64,000 bases of DNA. Source: Bacteroidia bacterium. GTDB taxonomy: Bacteria; Bacteroidota; Bacteroidia; J057; JADKCL01. Every line of letters starts with the position of its first letter. The first letter of the stretch is position 1. Below the pieces are notes generated by a model. That model searched no databases, was not told where the DNA came from, and was given only the letters and a program-made list of their open reading frames with translations. Below are positions 17,504 to 26,859 of the stretch, in pieces. Location: NCBI GenBank assembly GCA_020635905.1, contig JACJYV010000007.1:248001-312000 (forward strand). Direction: 5' to 3'. Made by a program: the position numbers and the translations under genes.

Positions 17504-18940
17504 ATGTTGGATATTTTAGATGAGAAGTTGAAGGAGGAATTTCTTTTATTTCTGGAGGGATGTACTGACAAAAACAAAAATGACCTGCTGAAATTCGCCA
17601 GGATTCTGTCAGTAAAGGATGTAAATAAGGGAAGCAATGCAATTTTTTCCGAAATTTTTCCGGGCGAGGCGTTTGAGTCCGGGAAGGTGGTGTTTCTTCG
17701 TCACCGTCTCCACAAACAACTTCAAAACTTTCTTAACCTGAAATATCTGGAGACCCATCCAATTCAAAAGGAGATCAATGTTGTCGGGTTTTTGTTTGAA
17801 CGAAATTTTCAAAATATTTCAGAAAGGTACCTTAGGCGGATTCAAAAAAAAATTGAAAAAGCCTCTCAATCCTTTGCCGGACCGTTGGATTTTGAAATGG
17901 TTTTTAAGTTTAAGCAACTGGAACTCGAAAAAAATCTGGTAGTCAACTCAAGGGGGACTCAATTAAATTACGAGGAAACTATTGAGGCGTTTGACCTGTA
18001 TGTTAATCTTCAATTACTGGAATTGTATAGCGCAAAGATAAATTATTCCAAAATCGCAGGGAAAGTGATTCCCGAATGTGATTTCCAGAGAATTCAGGGA
18101 ATTTTGGAAAATCTGAAAGATCATCAGGATCTGTACTATCACTTAATTGTGCAGTTGCAACTGCCTGACCGTGAGCAGGCGATGGTTGCTTTCCAAAGTT
18201 TGAGAGAAAAGTTAGCTTGTATGGAAAGAGGGACTAACCATAAGGATCAGGTGGATGCGTATTTTCACTTATTGAATTTTTGTACCAGGAATATTAACAA
18301 CCGTGAGTTTGATTTTTTGGAAGAGTTTTTTCAACTGGTTGAGGAAATTTGGAAGAAGGGGCTGTTTGAAATAATCAACCAGCCAGGTGCACTGGCAAAA
18401 AACCTTATTTTGCTCGGATTGAGAGAGAAAAAGTTAGAACGGGCGGTTGGGGTATTTGAAAAACTAAAAAACGTTTCAAATGGAGCCATCAGCAAAATGG
18501 AGTTTTCTTTTTGCGAAGGAATGATACAATTTCATGCCTCTGATTTTCTTGCCGCAGAGTCATCATTCAAGAACTGCATTAAGAAAAAAGGGGATATTTT
18601 TGTCCGGGCAGATGCAAGAGTGTTTTTGCTTAAAATTTACTTTGAGTTGGGAACCATGCCCGGCTACGATGATCTTTTTGATAAAGAACTGAATAATTTC
18701 AGGTTGTTTTATTCTCGAACGGGGAAGTTTTCCCGAGAACATCTTCAACATTATGGAAATTTTTATAAAAGTTTGCAAGCCCTCAATAATGTCCGTTTTG
18801 TCGAAGATAGGGCGTTAATTCAAAAGGCTTTTAAAGCAGAAATCCGGTCAAAAAGGATCAGTGAAAATTGCTGGATTGCCCTGAAGTTTCAGGAATTATT
18901 AAAAACAATCACCCCGGCCGGTACCAGCCAGGGTGATTAA
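17504..18940 (+). CDS. Helical repeat protein, unknown function
   Basis: 478 residues from ATG 17504 (a TTG start at 17480 would add eight). No signal peptide or membrane helix. It is almost entirely alpha-helical with many aromatic-rich helices and a TPR-like stretch around residues 320-380 (FEKLKNVSNG ... FCEGMIQFHASDFLAAESSFKNCI). Large helical proteins of this kind are common in Saprospiraceae genomes, without assigned function. It is divergent from the GTPase with a 142-bp shared upstream region, so joint control is possible. The AT-rich composition matches its neighbours through 22.9 kb. Confidence 0.6.
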   Translation: MLDILDEKLKEEFLLFLEGCTDKNKNDLLKFARILSVKDVNKGSNAIFSEIFPGEAFESGKVVFLRHRLHKQLQNFLNLKYLETHPIQKEINVVGFLFERNFQNISERYLRRIQKKIEKASQSFAGPLDFEMVFKFKQLELEKNLVVNSRGTQLNYEETIEAFDLYVNLQLLELYSAKINYSKIAGKVIPECDFQRIQGILENLKDHQDLYYHLIVQLQLPDREQAMVAFQSLREKLACMERGTNHKDQVDAYFHLLNFCTRNINNREFDFLEEFFQLVEEIWKKGLFEIINQPGALAKNLILLGLREKKLERAVGVFEKLKNVSNGAISKMEFSFCEGMIQFHASDFLAAESSFKNCIKKKGDIFVRADARVFLLKIYFELGTMPGYDDLFDKELNNFRLFYSRTGKFSREHLQHYGNFYKSLQALNNVRFVEDRALIQKAFKAEIRSKRISENCWIALKFQELLKTITPAGTSQGD

Positions 18941-18955
18941 TTCAAAACAAATGGT

Positions 18956-19489
18956 TTAATCGGTGGGAGGAATATTGTCGAGAACTACAAGCCCTCCATC
19001 CAAAGTGGTTGGCGTTGAATTCTCAATTGAATTTCCCCTCAGGATCACCCTGATGACGGTTCCCGAAACTTCAGGCAAAGGTTTGTACTGGCACCCGGGC
19101 TTATTTGCCACCACCCTGATGTGGCCGGTGACAGAATCAACCCAGGCATCAATGCCAGACTCATCCTCCTCCTCAAATAACCAACTGCCAGAGCTATCTG
19201 TCCCGACAGAGGTAATCTGATTGGAAAAACCCTCCAAAGCAAATTCCCATTGTAAGCCATTGACCAGGGAGTCTTCAGTAGGATCGCCCGCAATTGACAA
19301 TTCCAGAACCAAAAGATCTGGTCCAATGGTCGTGTCCAATGAATGGTCAAGGGAATCAAAAGGAAGCAGGTGCGAATCGCAGGTGAAGAATCCAATCTGG
19401 TTTTCAGGCCCCTGCAAAACATCCCTTTCCTGGATAGAACACCCCAAAGAAATTAATACCAATAATGAAATTAAAATTGTCTTTTTCAT
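18956..19489 (-). CDS. Small lipoprotein, unknown function
   Basis: 177 residues beginning with a typical lipoprotein signal: MKKTILISLLVLISLGC, lipid Cys at residue 17. The mature protein is acidic with a run of Glu/Asp (FEEEDESGID) and predicted beta strands (LLVLELSIAG, HIRVVANKPG, TVIRVILRG), so probably a beta-sandwich exposed at the outer membrane or in the periplasm. No family is recognised. It is convergent with the helical-protein gene, which ends 15 bp away. Confidence 0.6.
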   Translation of the reverse strand: MKKTILISLLVLISLGCSIQERDVLQGPENQIGFFTCDSHLLPFDSLDHSLDTTIGPDLLVLELSIAGDPTEDSLVNGLQWEFALEGFSNQITSVGTDSSGSWLFEEEDESGIDAWVDSVTGHIRVVANKPGCQYKPLPEVSGTVIRVILRGNSIENSTPTTLDGGLVVLDNIPPTD

Positions 19490-19700
19490 AATTTTGAGAA
19501 TATGACCATCCTGCCAGGGTTGTTACCTGACCCGGGAAGCCCGGCAGAAATGGTGGGTTGAACAATTGAAAAAGACGGCCGTCAAATCGTGGACTAAGTT
19601 CGGAGAGTGATTTTTCTGAAAACAGGAAGATCAGGAGAAGATCTCAGGAAATACCCGGGAAACATTCATGAAAACAGCCTGAAAATGCAATTTGAGAACA

Positions 19701-20291
19701 ATGGTAAGTGAACTTGACAGGATAGGCCTAACAGAACTCAGGTGCCAGGTAACGGAAAAACTCACTGGTGAACGGCTTGGGACGCTCAGGGATTTCCACA
19801 TAAATAAGCTAATTGAGGAATACAAGGTTCAGGTCAGTGACAAGACATTGAAAAAAATCCTGAAGCATGAAATAAAGGAAGATTATTGGCCCAGTGAGTT
19901 TGGGCTTGATGAGTTGGTCTCAAAAGTTTTAGGATATGGGAACTGGGTTGACTTTAAGCATTTCCTTCCCCGAAATTTTGAACTCAAAGAAAATGAAACC
20001 CCTGAAGGCCCAAAAGTGAAGCATTATTCTGAAGCTTTTGGACTTCAAATTTCTTGGACCAGGTTAGTAATCCCTGCTATTGCAATAATTGGGTTTGTTT
20101 CATGTTTGTTTTTCCTGATATTTATAACCCTCCAGCCTGAAAATAATAACTTTGTGAATGAAAAGGCTTTAATAATAAATTCTTCAGGTAGTCAAAGTCC
20201 AGTAATTGTAACGAATCAAGATGTCAGACTTCAGTTCAATAATCTAAAAGAGGATTTTAGGGACAGTTTGGCCACGAAGAATACCAAATAA
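19701..20291 (+). CDS. Single-pass membrane protein with HTH-like N-terminal domain
   Basis: 196 residues from ATG 19701. The cytoplasmic N-terminal ~100 residues contain VSDKTLKKILKHEI followed by FGLDELVSKVLGYGNWVDF. This recalls a motif seen at the start of many Bacteroidota proteins (S..TL.R......P...TLD.L..YLGY.sW.DF) that probably forms a small DNA-binding or adaptor fold. One membrane helix follows (LVIPAIAIIGFVSCLFFLIFI), then a short periplasmic tail. The layout suggests a membrane-tethered regulator or signal relay. It abuts the convergent TPR gene (3-bp gap). The motif match is from memory and needs a profile search. Confidence 0.5.
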   Translation: MVSELDRIGLTELRCQVTEKLTGERLGTLRDFHINKLIEEYKVQVSDKTLKKILKHEIKEDYWPSEFGLDELVSKVLGYGNWVDFKHFLPRNFELKENETPEGPKVKHYSEAFGLQISWTRLVIPAIAIIGFVSCLFFLIFITLQPENNNFVNEKALIINSSGSQSPVIVTNQDVRLQFNNLKEDFRDSLATKNTK

Positions 20292-20294
20292 GTT

Positions 20295-22901
20295 TCAGTT
20301 TTTAAGCTTTAGGTATTTGTTAGCAATTGATGAATAAAGGGGATCTTTTCTGTTTGACCATGCCCAATTTCTAATTTCTTTCCTTAGATTTTTTCCTAAA
20401 TTTCTTGATTCGGGATCAGTTAGATAACAATTTGAAAGGCTGTACTTTATGCTAAGTGATAGTGTTACTTTATTTGAGTCCAAATTTTGATTTTTTGAAG
20501 GTGCGTGGCTTTCCAATTCTTTCAATGCCCAGCGGTAATAATAAATAGAGGAATCACAATTACTAATTTGCTCAAAAGTAGTCCCTAAGTCGTGAAGGAT
20601 TTTGGGTAGGAAAATTGGTTTGTTGGACAGAATGGACGTGTATATTCCTTTTTTGTAATAAAAAATTGCAGAATCTGCCATATTCTCAATCTGGAAGCCC
20701 TCTGCTTTTGCCTCGTAAGTAGTAACTAGCTTTTCAACTAAAAGTACAAGCTTGGGATGGTTGGAAGGGTAAACATTTTTCCAGATTTCCCAAACGAAAC
20801 TAAATGATTTGATTGCATCATTGTAATTCTTTTGTCGAAAATATAGCTTTCCTAAATTATATTCAGATATTGTTAATTGGATACATTTGGGGCCACCTAT
20901 TTGGCTAATTATTTGCCGACTTCGATATAATGAAATTAATGCGCTATCAAGTTGGTTATTTTCAATATAGGCTGCCCCAAGATTGGCTAAAATGATTCCA
21001 TAGTTGAGACCTGGGGACCCAGATTGGGAAAGAACCCTTAATGATTGCCGATAGTAATCTATCGCGCTCGGAAAATCCCTTTGAAGTATCTTGTTGAACC
21101 CCAAATTGTTCAATACAATTGAGATATGCGGGTGAAATTTTCCAAAATTCAAAGTGTCAATTCTCAGGGCTTCAAAAAAGAATGAATCTGCTAGTTCATA
21201 TTCTCCTAGTGTTTGATACAGGGAAGCTATATTATTATTTCGTAATGCAAATTTTGGATTGTCTTCACCAAAGAATTTTTTATCCATTTCAAAGGAGATT
21301 AAATAATATTCTAAGGCTTTTGAATTTTCTCCAATTGCCATCATAATTTTTCCCATGCTATTGTAAGTAGTTGCCAGGCTTGGATGGGCATTTCCAAAGT
21401 AATCCAATTCAATTTTCAATGCAATTTCCAGTGCTTTTAATGCCTCTTTGTATTTTCCCTGCTCTTCCAATAAAGTTGCCTCATTTTTTTTAATTCTTGC
21501 AATTGATGGGTGGTTTAGCCCGTAAACTTTTCCAGTAATTTCCAAAGACGTATTGAAATAGCTGTCCGCTAAATCAAACTTTCCAAGTTTTTGATAAGCT
21601 GTCCCTAAATTTTGATAATCTAACCCCACGCTGGGATTCCATTTGCCCCACAATAAGGTGTCAGAATTAAGGGACCGTTCAAAAAATGTAACGGATTTAT
21701 CATATTCTCCTTTTTTGTAATAATAATTTCCCAAAATGGAGTAGTAGTCGCCAATCGACCCATAATTATCCCCTAAAAGGCTTTGGTATATTCCATGCGC
21801 TGTTTCGAATTTAGTGAGAGCTGTTTCAATTTCACCCATTTCAAGTATGGCACTCGCCAAATTAAATAATTCCTTTGCTGTTTTTAAGTTTTTTTCTCCA
21901 AGATTTATGCTATCGATTAAGTATGCTTTCTTGATCCAAAAAAGTCCCAGTTCATGGGAGCCCTTTTTGAAATAAGCTCTGCCAAGATCACTTAATTTTG
22001 AGGTAAATTCAGTGCCATTTTTTTGATCATTTAATGAATCAATTTCAATTGCCTTCCTAAATAGCGTGATAGCCGAATCTGTTCGTCCCAAATCTCCGTA
22101 GAAATGACCCCATTTTTGAAAATATTTTGAATTCGTTGGATCATTTCTTGTTGCCTCTCTAAAATAATAAATGGTACTGTCGATTCCATCGAAAGTTAAG
22201 GTCAAAAAACGAGCTTCTGCTATTTCGAATGCTCTGAAGGCCAATCTCTTCTTCATGCTTGAATAGTCATTTTCTAAAATCTTGATCGCCTTTTCAAATT
22301 CTCCCAATTCTAAGAATTCCTTAGCTTTTTTTGATATTTCGTCAAAGCTCAACCGATTCTCAAGTTCCTTCTCCAATGAAAGATATAATTTCGTCAACTC
22401 CCTTATTTTGTTTATCCGATCCTGCTCTTGACTGTATTCCTTTTCAAGTAAATTCCAAAGTCTAAAAAAGGCCTCTGGTGGCATTCCGTAAAGTATTTCT
22501 ACATTACCCCCGGCAAAAATTGAAGGGCTAAAATCTCCCTTAGTGGTAATTGCAAGATTCCACTTGAATAATTTTTCAATTTGCTTTTGGGCTGGGATAC
22601 TAATGTTACTTAGTGACTTTTCCCATTGGATTGATTGTCCCTTACCATTGATTCTTTCTTCATTATGTTGGATGATTGTCTCCACTTTTTCTTTTCTTAA
22701 TTCTTTCGAAAGCCCTTCTTGTGCATATACATCAAGTAACCCTGCTACTACTTCTACGGATATTCCATACTTGACCGAGATGCTTTTTGCAATGATGGAT
22801 GGAGATTCATTTCCCTCGGAATACAAAGAGCTTTGAGAATAGCCTGATAGAATTTGGAGAAAAGTTATTCCAAAAATGGTTAATCCAGATAGTAATTTCA
22901 T
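20295..22901 (-). CDS. Exported TPR-repeat protein
   Basis: 868 residues with a signal peptide (MKLLSGLTIFGITFLQILSGYSQ). From about residue 180 to the end there are some fifteen tetratricopeptide repeats. Those in the middle have kinesin-light-chain character (ALEYYLISFEMDKKFFGEDNPKFA, ALKIELDYFGNAHPSLATTYNSMG), with a ~42-residue period. No CHAT, kinase or other catalytic domain is fused, and no membrane helix is seen beyond the signal, so it is likely a periplasmic or outer-membrane-associated scaffold. In this phylum TPR proteins of similar length often precede LuxR-type C-termini, but none is present here. AT-rich like its neighbours. Confidence 0.75.
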   Translation of the reverse strand: MKLLSGLTIFGITFLQILSGYSQSSLYSEGNESPSIIAKSISVKYGISVEVVAGLLDVYAQEGLSKELRKEKVETIIQHNEERINGKGQSIQWEKSLSNISIPAQKQIEKLFKWNLAITTKGDFSPSIFAGGNVEILYGMPPEAFFRLWNLLEKEYSQEQDRINKIRELTKLYLSLEKELENRLSFDEISKKAKEFLELGEFEKAIKILENDYSSMKKRLAFRAFEIAEARFLTLTFDGIDSTIYYFREATRNDPTNSKYFQKWGHFYGDLGRTDSAITLFRKAIEIDSLNDQKNGTEFTSKLSDLGRAYFKKGSHELGLFWIKKAYLIDSINLGEKNLKTAKELFNLASAILEMGEIETALTKFETAHGIYQSLLGDNYGSIGDYYSILGNYYYKKGEYDKSVTFFERSLNSDTLLWGKWNPSVGLDYQNLGTAYQKLGKFDLADSYFNTSLEITGKVYGLNHPSIARIKKNEATLLEEQGKYKEALKALEIALKIELDYFGNAHPSLATTYNSMGKIMMAIGENSKALEYYLISFEMDKKFFGEDNPKFALRNNNIASLYQTLGEYELADSFFFEALRIDTLNFGKFHPHISIVLNNLGFNKILQRDFPSAIDYYRQSLRVLSQSGSPGLNYGIILANLGAAYIENNQLDSALISLYRSRQIISQIGGPKCIQLTISEYNLGKLYFRQKNYNDAIKSFSFVWEIWKNVYPSNHPKLVLLVEKLVTTYEAKAEGFQIENMADSAIFYYKKGIYTSILSNKPIFLPKILHDLGTTFEQISNCDSSIYYYRWALKELESHAPSKNQNLDSNKVTLSLSIKYSLSNCYLTDPESRNLGKNLRKEIRNWAWSNRKDPLYSSIANKYLKLKN

Positions 22902-23248
22902 GGTGAAACTGGTAGACAGAATAAATTTTTACAATTATATACCACTCCACTTCCAACCTTTTATTGAGCAATAAGAAAAGAAGGACGGGGACACTTGTTG
23001 ATTGTTAAATTCCAGAATTTCTATGTAAAAATAAAATAAATATTAACCGGGAAAATTTATGCTGATCATTGGCTAAAAATAATTACCATTTATTGAACAA
23101 CAAAGAATGAGAATTAACAAGAATTAAATCTCTTTTGATTGGGTCAAAGGAGCCATTCCCCCAAATTTCACTAAAATATTGTACTACCAATTTTTCCACC
23201 CCTTTTTGATTTTTGGAGGATCATTATCCCCTAAACTCAAAAAGAAAA
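22902..23248. other. AT-rich intergenic region
   Basis: 347 bp between divergent genes. No gene, hairpin or repeat is recognised; presumably holds the promoters of the TPR gene (minus) and the small T9SS protein (plus). Confidence 0.4.
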
Positions 23249-23728
23249 ATGAAAGCCATCATCCTTTTATTCCTCATGGGCTCCTTGAGATCCTTTTTAA
23301 TGGCTCAATCCCCCGTATTATTGGAAGTGATAAGCACAAGAGGCGATTACATTTCCAACCAGAATGGCAGCCTGGAACCCACCCTTGGGGAGGTGGTGAT
23401 ATTTGAGTTTTCAGGAAATAACCACCTTCACACCCAGGGATTTCATCAGAAAAAATGCATCCCGGGGACAACCTCACTTGATGAAATTCCCCAGACTTCC
23501 CCAATTGTCTTTCCAAACCCCTTTTCGGAAACCTGCACGGTCAAATCTCCGGGTTTGATTGAATTGGTTTCAGTATTTGATATCACTGGCAAGTTGATTT
23601 TCGAAGAATTTGTTCAGGACCAATCCTTTACCCTGGATGGACGAACCCTGGCAAGGGGGCTTTACATGATCAAACTGCACACTCATAATCAGGAGTCATC
23701 AAAAATCATCAAAATTTCTAAAATATAA
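23249..23728 (+). CDS. Small secreted protein with T9SS type A sorting domain
   Basis: 159 residues from ATG 23249. The signal peptide ends at FLMAQ. A mature N-terminal part of only ~60 residues (VISTRGDYISNQNGSLEPTLGEVVIFEF ... HTQGFHQ) is followed by a complete type A sorting domain (IVFPNPF, VFDITGKLIFE, LARGLYMIKL, SSKIIKISKI). So nearly half the protein is the secretion signal. It starts a two-gene unit with the next gene 11 bp downstream. Proteins of this size, with the GE.......L.TQGFHQ segment, are common in Bacteroidota as a partner of tail-fibre-like surface proteins. Function unknown. Confidence 0.75.
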   Translation: MKAIILLFLMGSLRSFLMAQSPVLLEVISTRGDYISNQNGSLEPTLGEVVIFEFSGNNHLHTQGFHQKKCIPGTTSLDEIPQTSPIVFPNPFSETCTVKSPGLIELVSVFDITGKLIFEEFVQDQSFTLDGRTLARGLYMIKLHTHNQESSKIIKISKI

Positions 23729-23739
23729 GCATACCAAAT

Positions 23740-24600
23740 ATGAAACAGAGTATTCTTCTCGCCATACTGGCAATTTGCTGGGTACAACTGATGTCCCAGG
23801 CTCCCCAGAGTTTCAATTACCAGGCAGTCGTAAGGGATGGCGCTGGCAATCCCCTCATCAACCAGAATGTAGGGCTCAGATTTACCATTTACCAGGGTTC
23901 TCAAAATGGCCCACAGGTTTTTCAGCAAACCAATAACCTGACCACCAATTTTTGCGGCATTGTCAATCTGGAAATCGGACCTGGAAACCCATTCCAGTTT
24001 CAAAATATCAATTGGGGAAATGGTTCACATTTTCTTGAAGTGGAACTTGACCCCAACGGTGGGACAAACTATTCTTTATTTGGGACAAAACAATTGCTTA
24101 GTGTGCCCTATGCGTTGTATGCAAATCAGGTTACTTCAACTGGCGTGAATGACTATGCATTCTTCCAGGAAAAACTGACCAGCGGCCTGCCGGCGGGGCC
24201 ATTCATTGCCGGGCAATGGCAAACCAGAAATTTGAATACAACCCTTGCAATTAATGGCAGCTCTATTCAAAGGTTGAATTCCACCATATCCATGGCTCCT
24301 GGAACGTATGAAATCAGAGCTTCTGCACCTGGATTTGTTGTGAAGTATCACAAGGCAAGGTTGCAGGATGTAACCCATAATATTACCCTCCTTGAGGGAA
24401 CCTCTGAATATGTGAATACCAGCTATGGCCACCAGACCAGAAGTTTTGTTGAGGGGATAATTACTATTCCCAGCACAATTGATTTTCAGCTCCAGCATTA
24501 TTGCTCTTCAACATGGAATTCAAATGGGATGGGAGTTGCATCGAATTTTACCGGGCAAGCAGAAATATATTCAATTATCTATATAAGAAGGATTAATTAA
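23740..24600 (+). CDS. Secreted surface protein with FNYQAVVRD-type N-terminal domain
   Basis: 286 residues, signal peptide ending at LMSQ. The first mature ~125 residues are the conserved Bacteroidota domain starting QSFNYQAVVRDGAGNPL, through VGLRFTIYQGS and the closing LLSVPYALYAN. That domain usually carries a collagen-like or tail-fibre-like variable tail. Here the tail (residues ~140-286) is an unrelated beta-rich module (GQWQTRNLNTTLAINGSS, YEIRASAPGFVVKYHKARL, FQLQHYCSS), resembling the C1q/TNF-like trimeric heads found on such proteins. Probably a trimeric surface adhesin, co-transcribed with the small T9SS protein upstream. Confidence 0.7.
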   Translation: MKQSILLAILAICWVQLMSQAPQSFNYQAVVRDGAGNPLINQNVGLRFTIYQGSQNGPQVFQQTNNLTTNFCGIVNLEIGPGNPFQFQNINWGNGSHFLEVELDPNGGTNYSLFGTKQLLSVPYALYANQVTSTGVNDYAFFQEKLTSGLPAGPFIAGQWQTRNLNTTLAINGSSIQRLNSTISMAPGTYEIRASAPGFVVKYHKARLQDVTHNITLLEGTSEYVNTSYGHQTRSFVEGIITIPSTIDFQLQHYCSSTWNSNGMGVASNFTGQAEIYSIIYIRRIN

Positions 24601-24755
24601 AAGCATAAGGTTCCCGTTAAGGTGACCTTCGGAAACGGATTTCGAGAGGTTTTAAAAGTTTCAATGGGAAGTTCTGGGCACATTTCCACCCCAACATTAT
24701 TCCAAAAATTTTCCTATTTTTAACCTTTGCTTCGAATTGGGGTTAATATAAAGGA

Positions 24756-26801
24756 ATGATCCATAGAATTTTCCCATACTTTTTCTTGTTTTTTGTGGTT
24801 TGCAGTGGTCAGATTTTCGCCCAAAAACAAGGTAATATCTGGTATTTTGGCAATTTGGCGGGGGTGGATTTCAACAGTGGATCTCCTGTGGCCGACCTCA
24901 ACGGCGCCCTGATTACCGACGAAGGCTGCGCCTCCATTTGTGATGCCAACGGCGCCCTGCTTTTCTACACGGACGGCCAGGAAGTCTATGACGCCACCCA
25001 TACCCAGATGCCCAATGGCTTTGGGCTCAAGGGAAACGCTTCCTCTACTCAATCTGCGGTGATTGTGCCCGATCCTGCCAACGTGAAAAAGTATTACATC
25101 TTTACTGTCGATAACCTGGCAGGTTCAGACGGGCTGATGTATTCTGAGGTGGATCTCACTCAAAATGGAGGCCTGGGCGACATTACCACCAAAAATGTGC
25201 CCTTGCTGGCTCCCACCACGGAGAAAATCACTTCCGTGAATCACTCCAACAACCAGGATTACTGGGTGATCACCCACAGATGGAACTCAGATGCATTTTA
25301 TGCCTACCAGGTTACCGCGGCGGGCGTGAGCAGCAGCCCGGTCATCACCAACATTGGCACCGTGCACACGGGCAATGTGGGCAATACCCTGGGTTACCTC
25401 AAAGTATCTCCCAAAGGCAATAAAATCTGCGCTGCCATTTACGATACGGGCATGTACGAGTTGTTTGATTTTGACAACAGCACAGGTACTTTGTCCAATC
25501 CCATCAGCATCACGGGGTCGCAGTATCCCCTGGCTTACGGGGTGGAATTTTCGCCCGATGGAAATCTCCTTTACACCACGGTGGAAGGTTCGCCCACCCA
25601 CATCTTCCAGTTCGACCTCAATGCGGCCAATATCCCTGCTTCCGCCACCCTGGTGGCCAGCTCGACCAGCGCCCGTGGGGGAGCTGTTCAGTTGGCGTCA
25701 GACGGAAAAATCTACTTTGCCCGCTACGATGCGCCCTGGCTGGGAGTGATCAATGATCCCAATACAGTTGGATTTGCCTGCAATTACCAGGACAATGGCG
25801 TGCACCTCAACGGTCGTCTTTCCAAACTCGGTCTCCCAACCTTCATCCAGAGCTTTTTCATTGTGCCTGAATTCAGTGCTGAATTTTTCTGCGAAGGCGA
25901 CCTGACCCAGTTCACCATTTCTGACCCTTCTCAGTTGGACTCAGTTCGTTGGGATTTTGGCGATCCCACCACGGGTGCCTCCAATACCTCAACTTTGATC
26001 AATCCCACCCACGTTTACTCAGGGCCCGGGACTTATACCTACACCATTACTTTTCACAGCAACGGGGTTACCCAGGCCCAGACGGGAGAACTCACCATTC
26101 ACCCCCATGCCAGCCTGAATCTCGGTCCCGACCGCGAACTTTGTGAGGGCGATACCCTGCACCTCAATGCGACCAATCCAGAAGCGACTTACCTCTGGAC
26201 CACAGGCAGCACCGCCCCAACCCTCACCGTGAAGAAAGACGGGGTGTATGGGGTGACCGTGGAAAATTATTGTGATACCCTCTACGACGAAATCCAGGTT
26301 TCCTTTCATCCTTCGCCTACGCCTTCCATTAGCAACGATACCTTCATCTGCCCGGGAGCCCAGATTGTGGTTCTCACGGATACGGGTTACGCCTCCTACC
26401 TCTGGTCCAACGGAGGGGATACCTGGTTCACTGAAACGGACAAAGAGGGCAAGCTTTCTGTGCAGGTCGTGGACGAATTTGGCTGCAAAGGCAATAACTC
26501 AATGCGGGTGTACTTTGAGGTTTGTTCCAATGCCATATACATTCCCACCGCCTTCACGCCCAACGGAGACAACCTGAACGATGTCTGGATGGTGGTGGAA
26601 AACGGGGCCACGGTGACAGATATTTCTATTTTCGACCGCTGGGGCAAACTCATTTTCAATGCGGCTTCAGCCCTGCAGGGTTGGGACGGGAAGATTGGAA
26701 ATAATAACCTGCCCGAAGGGGTGTATTCCTTCAAACTGACCTATCTGGACGCAGTGGGAGTGGAAGGCGCAATCAAAGGCAGCATCACCCTGGTCCGTTA
26801 A
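24756..26801 (+). CDS. Secreted PKD protein with type B (gliding-associated) C-terminal domain
   Basis: 681 residues, signal peptide ending at IFAQ. Residues ~25-370 form a beta-propeller-like domain opening with GNIWYFGNLAGVDFNSG and containing a VSPKGNKICAAIYD / FSPDGNLLYTTV series of blades. A PKD domain follows (VRWDFGDPTTG...HVYSGPGTYTYTI), then two Ig-like modules (LGPDRELCEGDTLHLNA, ICPGAQIVVLTDTG). The end is a CHU_C/type B sorting domain: TAFTPNGDNLNDVW, IFDRWGKLIF, GVYSFKLTY, GSITLVR. Type B cargo is exported by the type IX system and often needs a PorP/SprF-like partner to stay on the cell; none is adjacent here. Role probably adhesion or gliding related. Confidence 0.85.
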   Translation: MIHRIFPYFFLFFVVCSGQIFAQKQGNIWYFGNLAGVDFNSGSPVADLNGALITDEGCASICDANGALLFYTDGQEVYDATHTQMPNGFGLKGNASSTQSAVIVPDPANVKKYYIFTVDNLAGSDGLMYSEVDLTQNGGLGDITTKNVPLLAPTTEKITSVNHSNNQDYWVITHRWNSDAFYAYQVTAAGVSSSPVITNIGTVHTGNVGNTLGYLKVSPKGNKICAAIYDTGMYELFDFDNSTGTLSNPISITGSQYPLAYGVEFSPDGNLLYTTVEGSPTHIFQFDLNAANIPASATLVASSTSARGGAVQLASDGKIYFARYDAPWLGVINDPNTVGFACNYQDNGVHLNGRLSKLGLPTFIQSFFIVPEFSAEFFCEGDLTQFTISDPSQLDSVRWDFGDPTTGASNTSTLINPTHVYSGPGTYTYTITFHSNGVTQAQTGELTIHPHASLNLGPDRELCEGDTLHLNATNPEATYLWTTGSTAPTLTVKKDGVYGVTVENYCDTLYDEIQVSFHPSPTPSISNDTFICPGAQIVVLTDTGYASYLWSNGGDTWFTETDKEGKLSVQVVDEFGCKGNNSMRVYFEVCSNAIYIPTAFTPNGDNLNDVWMVVENGATVTDISIFDRWGKLIFNAASALQGWDGKIGNNNLPEGVYSFKLTYLDAVGVEGAIKGSITLVR

Positions 26802-26859
26802 CAAACAACTTTGGGGAGTTACCCCGGGGTCAAAGACTTTAATCCTCGCCCGGGTTCAA

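Noticed and set aside
20295..22901. TPR protein as a LuxR-type regulator or CHAT protease
   Set aside because: The C-terminus has neither an HTH nor a catalytic His/Cys domain.
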